Shown here one piece after another: positions 52,539-58,809 of a stretch of 58,809 bases of DNA. Source of the stretch: Pseudomonadota bacterium. Its GTDB lineage: Bacteria > Pseudomonadota > Gammaproteobacteria > Steroidobacterales > Steroidobacteraceae. Both the position numbers and the translations under genes were made by a program. The notes under the pieces were generated by a model. It saw nothing but the letters and a program-made list of their open reading frames with translations, was not told where the DNA came from and did no database searches. Where the stretch lies: NCBI GenBank assembly GCA_023428645.1, contig JAEYXD010000155.1:1-58809 (forward strand). The letters run 5' to 3'. Each line of letters starts with the position of its first letter. Position 1 is the stretch's first letter.

Positions 52539-53890
52539 TGGACGCGAAGACGGAAAACATGCTGAGCGCCGTTCACAAGAATTACTTGCTCGCGCTGCTC
52601 ACCGCCATTCTCGTCTTCAACTACGTCGACCGGCTCGCACTGGGCGTTCTGCTTCAGGACATCAAGGTCGATCTGCAGCTCACCGATACGCAGCTCGGTG
52701 TGTTGAGCGGCATCGCGTTCGCGCTGTTCTATTCCGTGATGGGCATACCCATCGCACGCTGGGCCGATCGGGGGGATCGCGTCGTCATCATCACCGCAAC
52801 GACGTTGCTCTGGACGATCGCGGTCGTGTTGTGCGGGTTCGCGACGAGCTTCACCGGCTTGCTGTCGATCCGCATCGCGGTGGCCGTCGGCGAGGCCGGA
52901 TGCATTCCTCCCGCCTTTGCGTTGATCGCAGCGTATTTCGCTCGCGCCGAGCGGCCGCGAGCGACAGCAATCTACGGCATGGGCGGCGGCATTGCCGGCG
53001 TGATCGCGTACTTCTCTGCCGGTTGGCTCAACGAGCTGTACGGCTGGCGCGTCACGTTCGCGCTCATCGCCGCACCGGGGTTCGTGCTCGCGCCACTGGC
53101 GTGGTTTACGTTGAAGGAGCCGCGTCGCGACCAACGGCGCGCACTCGGCGCAGGCGAGGCTGCTGCGTCCCCGACGGCACCCGCAGCGCCACCGCTCGGC
53201 GCTGTGCTTGCGACACTCTGGGCGAGCCGCACATTTCGTCACTTACTGCTGTGCCTCTCCGTCTCGTTCTTTTTCACGTACGGCATGCTGCAATGGCAGC
53301 CGACGTTCTTCATTCGTAGTCACGGTTTGACGACGGGCGAGGTCGGCTCGTGGCTCACTGCGAGCTTCGCGTTCGCAGCACTGATCGGCGCGTATCTCGG
53401 GGGCGAGCTTGCGACTCGTCATGCCGCGGGCAATGAAGCGCTGCAGCTGCGAGGCATGGCCGCCGCCGTACTCGTTTCGGGAGGGTTCGCCGCGGGTGTC
53501 TACCTCGCGCCTGATTACCGCTGGAGTTTTGTGTGCCTCGCGCTCGCCTACACGCTGCAGACGACGTTGAACGGTCCGCTGTTCGCGACGATTCAGACGC
53601 TCGTGCCCGAGAACATGCGCGCCATGTCCTTCGCGCTCGTATACCTGTTCGCGAATTTGATCGGCATGGGCTTTGGTCCTTTGATCGTCGGCGCCATGAG
53701 CGATGCGTTCCGCTCTTGGGCCGGCAATGACTCGCTGCGTTACGCACTCATGGCGCTCGCGCCCGGCTATCTGTGGGTTGCCTGGCATGCATGGCGCGCG
53801 AGCCGCACGGTGACGGACGACCTGGCGCGGGCCGACGGCGCGAGCGCCGAGCAAGATCACGCCTTCGGGCTTGCCCAGCGCGCCCGCTGA
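52538..53890 (+). CDS. MFS transporter, spinster-like
   Basis: This inner-membrane protein has 450 residues and 12 predicted helices. The motif NYVDRLALGVLL in helix 1 and the loop IARWADRGDR are typical of the spinster-like MFS group found beside aromatic, steroid and peptide catabolic genes. ATG 52538 shares one base with the epimerase stop. It is the last gene of the run and probably imports the compound that the operon degrades, or exports a product. Confidence 0.9.
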   Translation: MDAKTENMLSAVHKNYLLALLTAILVFNYVDRLALGVLLQDIKVDLQLTDTQLGVLSGIAFALFYSVMGIPIARWADRGDRVVIITATTLLWTIAVVLCGFATSFTGLLSIRIAVAVGEAGCIPPAFALIAAYFARAERPRATAIYGMGGGIAGVIAYFSAGWLNELYGWRVTFALIAAPGFVLAPLAWFTLKEPRRDQRRALGAGEAAASPTAPAAPPLGAVLATLWASRTFRHLLLCLSVSFFFTYGMLQWQPTFFIRSHGLTTGEVGSWLTASFAFAALIGAYLGGELATRHAAGNEALQLRGMAAAVLVSGGFAAGVYLAPDYRWSFVCLALAYTLQTTLNGPLFATIQTLVPENMRAMSFALVYLFANLIGMGFGPLIVGAMSDAFRSWAGNDSLRYALMALAPGYLWVAWHAWRASRTVTDDLARADGASAEQDHAFGLAQRAR

Positions 53891-54247
53891 TTCGGACGAA
53901 ATCAATACCTGTCACTGCCTGGTAGCGTGCTGCATGCGAGTTCGGCTCGCGGTCTCGCGCTTCCACGCTCATGCGGTGCTTGGCTGATCGCGCGCGCACA
54001 GGTCGTTGATTCGCATTTGGTTCCACGTTCCTCGATGCACGGTGTCGCCAAGGGAGCGACGTGCTGCCGGCGCGAACACGAGCAACGTTCGTGTGTCTCG
54101 CACTCATCCTCAATTGCCGCTGTCTCGATCCGGTTGGTACTCAGCGAGTCCCAACTAGCGCTCGCCTGGCCGACGAGCGCAGACGCGAGCGCCTCCAGCC
54201 TCATGCGTCTCCAGCACGGCTGCTCGCATAGCGATTGAGGAGTCAGG
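53891..54247. other. Intergenic region upstream of the NRPS
   Basis: These 357 bases lack a credible gene; frames on both strands are Arg/Ser-rich. A near-perfect inverted repeat lies at 54133-54155, and GAGGAG at 54237-54242 is the ribosome site of the NRPS. The promoter of the biosynthetic gene probably lies here, because composition and function change at this point. Confidence 0.45.
54133..54155 (+). repeat. Short inverted repeat in the NRPS leader
   Basis: GTTGGTACTC at 54133-54142 and GAGTCCCAAC at 54146-54155 are complementary at nine of ten positions around a 3-base loop, about 92 bases before the NRPS start. It could be an operator or a leader hairpin. Confidence 0.4.
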
Positions 54248-57200
54248 ATGAAACGGATGAACGAGGACGCCGTCAGCGAAGCCGGCTGCAACCCACCGTC
54301 GGCGAGCGCGGACCCGACAGACCGCAGCGCTGCCGCGCAGCTGCCGTCGATCGTCATCGCGGCGACCTTTACCGCGGATCCACTGCTGCAGCCGTTGCGG
54401 TTTTGGATGGAGACCATCGAGCTGCCCGTGCGGCTCGAAATCGCACCCTACGGACAGCTGCTGCGCGAGCTGCTCGACGCGAACAGTGCGCTGTCTCGGA
54501 ACGCAGGCGGTTGCAACGTCATTCTCCTGCGGCCCGAGGACTGGATTCGCGATCGGCAACAGGAAAGCCAAGAGCGGAACCTGACGCATCTTCGCGGCGT
54601 CGCAGCCGAGGTGGCGAGCGGCATCAAGCGGCTGCGCGAGCGCAATCGAGCCGCGCTCTTCGTGTTTTTCTGCCCGGCGAGCGCAACTCTGTCGCAGTCG
54701 TATGCGGATCTCGTCGCAGAGGTGGAACAAGGTCTGCTTGCGCAGCTCAGTGAGCTGTCGCGAACATACTGCTGGACTCATGCGGACGTGGGTCGCTCGT
54801 ACCCGGGTATCACATACGAAGACGAGCGTAGCGATCGCATAGCGCACATCCCCTACACGCAGGAATACTTCGTCGCGTTGGCGACGTTGCTCGCCCGTGG
54901 GACCGCGGCGCTGTTCAAGCCGCAGCCGAAAGTCATCGCGATCGATTGCGACAACACGCTATGGCAAGGGGTCTGCGGCGAGAACGACGCCGCGGGTATA
55001 CAGCTCACCTCCGCGCATCTGGAGCTGCAGCGCGCGCTCGTACGACAGCACGATAGCGGCGTCCTGCTGTGTCTGTGCAGCAAGAACAACGTGGAGGACG
55101 TCGCCGCCGTTTTCGAGCGTCATCCGGACATGCCGCTGCGGGAAGAGCACGTGATCTGCTCGCGAGTGAACTGGCAATCCAAGTCGGCGAACTTGCGCGG
55201 CCTCGCGGACGAGCTCGGCCTCGCTCTCGATAGTTTCGTGCTGCTCGACGACAGCGCGCTCGAATGCGCCGAGGTGCGCGCGCATTGCCCGGCCGTGTTG
55301 GCGCTGCAAGTTCCGCAAACCCAAGAGGACCTCGTGCAGTTCGTCCGCCATTGCTGGGTCTTCGATCGCCTGGAGGTCACGGACGAGGCGCGGCGCCGGA
55401 CGGCTCAGTATCGCGAGAATCGCGCGCGCCGCGAGGCATTGCAGGCGGCCACGGACTTGGACGGCTTTCTTGCGTCGCTCGAGCTCACGGTCCAAATCGA
55501 GCCATTGCGCGCAGCGCATCTCGCGCGCGTGGCCGAGCTCGTTCAGCGCACGAACCAATTCAATCTCACGACGTTGCGGCGGCGAGTGAACGAGATCGAA
55601 GCGCTCGCCGCGTCAGGGGAGCTGCGCGTCCTCGTCGTGCACGTGCGCGATCGTTTCGGCGATTACGGGCTGGTGGGTGCGCTGTTCTATCGACGCACGG
55701 AAGATGCGCTCGACGTCGACACCTGGGTTCTGAGCTGCCGCGTGCTCGGCCGAACCGTCGAGCACCGCATCGCCAACGAGCTGGGTCGGCTGGCGCGCGA
55801 GGAAGGCGTGTCGAGCGTGGTGCTGAGGCTCCGGCCCACTTCGCGCAACGCGCCGGCGGCGCTGTTCTTGCGCGAATCGTTCGGCGGCTTTCGAGCGAGC
55901 ACGGGCAAGGACGGCGACGAGGAAATCTACATCGTGCCGGCAGCATTCGCGCAAAGCTTGGGCCTAGCGCTGGCCGTCGCCGAGTCGAATGCCGACAGCG
56001 GGCCGCGTGCATCCGCGACCACGCCGGGTACGCTCGCCAGTGCGAGATGGCATGAAGCGGCGCTGCGCCTCGGCCGCTTGCCCGATCTCGTCAAAGCGAT
56101 CGAGCAGCACGCGGCACGCGACCGACGGCGCGAAGGCCATTACGTAGCACCACGCAGCCCTGCGGAGCAGGCGCTCGCGGCGATCTGGCGCGAAGTGCTC
56201 GGACTGCCCGAGGTCGGGGCGGAGGATGATTTCTTTGCGCTCGGAGGCGACTCGCTGCTCGCCGTCCGGGTCCTCGCGAGAATCGAGTCGCTGCTCGGGG
56301 TCGCGCTGCCGCTGCACGAGTTTTTCGAGCAGCCGACCATTGCGGAGTTGGTACCGCGCCTGCGCAGCGCCGCGCAGGCGGAGACGGCGATCGCGCCTGT
56401 CGGTCGCGATCGCGATCTGCCCCTGTCGTGGTCGCAGCAGAGGTTGTGGTTCATCGATCGGCTGGAAGGCGGCAGCGCCGCCTACCACTTGCCGCTCGCG
56501 CTGCGCTTGTACGGTGAATTGAACCACGCGGCATTGAACGGAGCTCTGCAAACCATCGTCGAACGCCACGAGGTCCTGCGCACGATCTTCGTCGAGCGCG
56601 AGTCCGGCGAGCCCGTGCAGCGGGTCCTGACCCACGGTCGCATTCCTTTGCGCATTGTCGATCTGCGAGCGACACCGGATCGGGCGTCCGTATGGAACGA
56701 GGCGCGGGAAGCAGCGCTCGAGCCATTCGATCTCGCTGCGGGCCCGCTCGTGCGGGCGCGACTCCTGCAGTTGGCCGGCGATGAGCACGTCCTGTTGATC
56801 ACGATGCATCACATCGTGAGCGATGGTTGGTCGTTGGGGGTGCTGAGGCGGGAATTGGCCGCGCTGTATGCAGCGTACTGCCGCGGCGCGCCACATCGCT
56901 TGCCGCCGCTGTCGATTCAATATGCCGACTACGCGCATTGGCAGCGCGCGGCTGCACGTCAGGAGCAGGTGGCCAGGCAAGTTGCGTATTGGAGCGCGCA
57001 TCTGCGAGGCGCGCAGGCGCTGCTCGAGCTGCCGAGCGACCGACCGCGACCGCCGCTGCAAAGCTATCGCGGGGCGGATGTGCGCCTGTCGTTGAACGAG
57101 CGTCTGATTGCGGATCTCCGGCGGTGGTCACAGCAGTCGAACGCGACATTGGCGATGACGCTCTATGCCGCATGGTGGGTCGTGCTGTCGCGGCTCAGCG

Positions 57201-58809
57201 GCCAGACGGACCTCGTCATCGGCATGCCGATCGCGAACCGGCGGCGCACCGAAGTCGAGGACCTCATCGGCTTCTTCGTCAACACGCTCGCGGTGCGCCT
57301 GCGGCTCGACGATGAGCCGACGGCGCTGGAGCTGCTGCAGCGAGTGAAGCACGTGATGCTAGACGCGTATGCGAATCAAGACGCCCCGTTCGAGCAGGTC
57401 GTCGAGGCGCTGCGCCCGGTACGCAGCTTGAGCTACAGCCCGGTCTTCCAGGCGATGATCGTGTTGCAGAATCCCTCCGTCGCGGAGATCGAGCTGCCGG
57501 GCCTGCGCATGGTCGACGAAGAGGTGCCGCTGCATACGGCGCAGTTCGATGTGCTGTTGGACCTGCGCGAAACAGAGCGTGGCATCGATTGCGTCATGAA
57601 CTATGCGACCGATCTGTTCGACGCTGCAACGATCGCACGCTGGCTCGGGTACTTCGAGAGCGTCTTGCACGCGTTCGTGCGTTCCCCGCGCTCTATCGTG
57701 AGCAGGCTGCCTCTCCTGAGTGTCGATGAGCGACGGCTGATCGTCGAAGAGTTCAACGCGACGCATGTGCCGTTCGAACACGAGCGGACCCTGCACGGGT
57801 TGATCGAGGAACAAGTGCGGCGAACGCCGGCCGCGCCAGCCGTCTGGTACGACGGTCACTGTCTGACGTACGCGGAGTTGAACGCGCGCGCGAACCAGCT
57901 GGCGCGGCACTTGCGGCGCGAAGGTGTCGGTCCGGATCGGCTCGTGGGAATCTGCGTGGAGCGGAGCGTCGAGCTCGTCGTCGGCCTGCTCGGAATCTCG
58001 AAGGCGGGGGGCGCGTATGTGCCCATCGACCCGGATTATCCGCCGGAGCGCGTCGCGTACATGCTCGAGGATGCGGCGCCGACCGTGCTGCTCACGCAGT
58101 CGCATCTGCGCGCGATGCTGCCCGCCAACGGCGCGCGCGTCTTGATGCTGGATGCCGATTGGGCTCGAGTGGCCTCGGAGCCTCGCGACGATTTGGAGCC
58201 CGCGGCAGTGGGCTTGCATTCGCGGCATCTGGCCTATGTGATTTACACGTCGGGCTCCACGGGCAAGCCAAAGGGCGCAATGAACGAGCATCGCGCGCTC
58301 GTGAATCGCCTGCAGTGGATGCAGCGAGAATACGGACTCACGCAGGACGATCGCGTGCTGCAGAAGACGCCCTTCAGCTTCGACGTGTCCGCGTGGGAGT
58401 TCTTTTGGACGCTCATGACGGGTGCTTGCCTCGTCGTCGCCCGTCCGCGCGGCCATCAAGATCCGGAGTACCTGCGTCGACTCATCGAGCAGACCGGCGT
58501 CACGACGCTGCATTTCGTCCCGTCGATGCTGCAGGTGTTCCTCGAAGGGCAGCGGCCCGGACAGTGCGCGTGCATTCGACGCGTCATTTGCAGCGGTGAA
58601 GAGTTGCCCGCGAGCTTGCAGCGCAAGTTCCACGAGAGCCTGCCGCACGCCGGCCTTGCAAACCTGTACGGCCCGACCGAGGCCGCGATCGATGTGACTT
58701 CCTGGGAATGCCGAGCGGACGCCGTCGGCAGCCGCGTTCCCATCGGGCGGCCGATCTCGAACGTGCAAATGTACGTGCTCGATGCGCAGCTCGAGCCCGT
58801 GCCCATCGG
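54248..58809 (+). CDS. Nonribosomal peptide synthetase (FkbH-PCP-C-A...), partial, runs off the window
   Basis: The frame is open from ATG 54248 (GAGGAG five bases upstream) to the last base, 1520 codons without a stop. Residues ~1-630 form an FkbH-like unit: an N-terminal domain, a HAD phosphatase motif IDCDNTLWQG (Asp233, Asp235) and a GNAT-like end. A carrier domain follows (~640-710, LGGDSLLAV, Ser669), then a condensation domain (~720-1150, MHHIVSDG at 853-860) and an adenylation domain from ~1180 (IYTSGSTGKPKG at 1332). Pocket residues D1379, V1380, W1383, H1422, I1447, S1449, L1473, I1481 and D1482 read DVWHISLID, the serine code. FkbH domains usually put a glyceryl unit, from a glycolytic intermediate, on a carrier protein, so a glycerate-type starter joined to Ser is inferred. 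Confidence 0.9.
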   Translation, partial: MKRMNEDAVSEAGCNPPSASADPTDRSAAAQLPSIVIAATFTADPLLQPLRFWMETIELPVRLEIAPYGQLLRELLDANSALSRNAGGCNVILLRPEDWIRDRQQESQERNLTHLRGVAAEVASGIKRLRERNRAALFVFFCPASATLSQSYADLVAEVEQGLLAQLSELSRTYCWTHADVGRSYPGITYEDERSDRIAHIPYTQEYFVALATLLARGTAALFKPQPKVIAIDCDNTLWQGVCGENDAAGIQLTSAHLELQRALVRQHDSGVLLCLCSKNNVEDVAAVFERHPDMPLREEHVICSRVNWQSKSANLRGLADELGLALDSFVLLDDSALECAEVRAHCPAVLALQVPQTQEDLVQFVRHCWVFDRLEVTDEARRRTAQYRENRARREALQAATDLDGFLASLELTVQIEPLRAAHLARVAELVQRTNQFNLTTLRRRVNEIEALAASGELRVLVVHVRDRFGDYGLVGALFYRRTEDALDVDTWVLSCRVLGRTVEHRIANELGRLAREEGVSSVVLRLRPTSRNAPAALFLRESFGGFRASTGKDGDEEIYIVPAAFAQSLGLALAVAESNADSGPRASATTPGTLASARWHEAALRLGRLPDLVKAIEQHAARDRRREGHYVAPRSPAEQALAAIWREVLGLPEVGAEDDFFALGGDSLLAVRVLARIESLLGVALPLHEFFEQPTIAELVPRLRSAAQAETAIAPVGRDRDLPLSWSQQRLWFIDRLEGGSAAYHLPLALRLYGELNHAALNGALQTIVERHEVLRTIFVERESGEPVQRVLTHGRIPLRIVDLRATPDRASVWNEAREAALEPFDLAAGPLVRARLLQLAGDEHVLLITMHHIVSDGWSLGVLRRELAALYAAYCRGAPHRLPPLSIQYADYAHWQRAAARQEQVARQVAYWSAHLRGAQALLELPSDRPRPPLQSYRGADVRLSLNERLIADLRRWSQQSNATLAMTLYAAWWVVLSRLSGQTDLVIGMPIANRRRTEVEDLIGFFVNTLAVRLRLDDEPTALELLQRVKHVMLDAYANQDAPFEQVVEALRPVRSLSYSPVFQAMIVLQNPSVAEIELPGLRMVDEEVPLHTAQFDVLLDLRETERGIDCVMNYATDLFDAATIARWLGYFESVLHAFVRSPRSIVSRLPLLSVDERRLIVEEFNATHVPFEHERTLHGLIEEQVRRTPAAPAVWYDGHCLTYAELNARANQLARHLRREGVGPDRLVGICVERSVELVVGLLGISKAGGAYVPIDPDYPPERVAYMLEDAAPTVLLTQSHLRAMLPANGARVLMLDADWARVASEPRDDLEPAAVGLHSRHLAYVIYTSGSTGKPKGAMNEHRALVNRLQWMQREYGLTQDDRVLQKTPFSFDVSAWEFFWTLMTGACLVVARPRGHQDPEYLRRLIEQTGVTTLHFVPSMLQVFLEGQRPGQCACIRRVICSGEELPASLQRKFHESLPHAGLANLYGPTEAAIDVTSWECRADAVGSRVPIGRPISNVQMYVLDAQLEPVPI

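Noticed and set aside
53927..54238. A 103-codon plus-strand open frame before the NRPS
   Set aside because: No ribosome site, composition is random-like, and the strong GAGGAG belongs to the ATG at 54248.
55264..56055. A 263-codon open frame inside the NRPS
   Set aside because: It is in another frame within the FkbH/GNAT part; the NRPS frame is open throughout with motifs on both sides.

Overview
This 58.8 kb window is GC-rich, densely coded bacterial chromosome. I infer a gammaproteobacterium, perhaps Xanthomonadales- or Steroidobacteraceae-like. The reasons are a PrpR/PrpB/PrpC/AcnD/PrpF methylcitrate locus, an ECF sigma factor beside a TPR serine/threonine kinase, a GlyGly-CTERM-like tail, OmpA-type surface proteins and a nonribosomal peptide synthetase (NRPS) at the right edge. 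No 16S or other phylogenetic marker is present, so the placement is tentative. I found no tRNA, rRNA, CRISPR array, insertion sequence or prophage.

Layout. 0.2-8.4 kb: a BenE-type transporter, a heme-copper terminal oxidase operon (subunit II without the CuA ligands, a fused subunit I-III, and a 3-TM small subunit, joined by GTGA overlaps), a DUF2231 membrane protein, a CopD/HemJ-like protein and a YdeP-type molybdopterin oxidoreductase. 9.1-12.8 kb: nspC, carboxynorspermidine dehydrogenase and metY, all linked to aspartate semialdehyde chemistry. 12.9-23.3 kb: a small membrane protein, a helix-turn-helix regulator, an OmpA-family protein, a KimA-like permease, a small secreted protein and a 1684-residue thrombospondin-type-3 protein with a GlyGly-CTERM-like segment followed by a beta-barrel. 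23.3-31.4 kb: propionate catabolism (2-methylcitrate cycle), with prpR divergent from prpB-prpC-acnD-prpF, a consensus sigma-54 promoter and a large palindrome between them.

31.4-41.1 kb: a kinase-like gene remnant, an isochorismatase-like hydrolase overlapping recQ, two DUF2382 stress proteins divergent from a membrane protein, a TRIC-type channel, a lipoprotein, and the ECF sigma/kinase pair. 41.1-43.1 kb: two small unknown genes, an RRM RNA-binding protein with a perfect hairpin beside the next Shine-Dalgarno, and a secreted protein of seven Cys-rich repeats.

43.9-53.9 kb: a nine-gene, apparently co-transcribed catabolic run: aldehyde dehydrogenase, E1 alpha, E1 beta, a free-standing lipoyl domain, an E2 catalytic core, a CocE/S15 hydrolase, a C69 dipeptidase, a dipeptide-epimerase-like enzyme and an MFS transporter. 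It suggests import and breakdown of a peptide-like or acyl-peptide compound. 54.2 kb to the edge: the start of an NRPS with FkbH-like HAD, carrier, condensation and adenylation domains. Its adenylation pocket reads DVWHISLID, which predicts serine. The open frame runs off the window, so the rest of the biosynthetic cluster lies outside.
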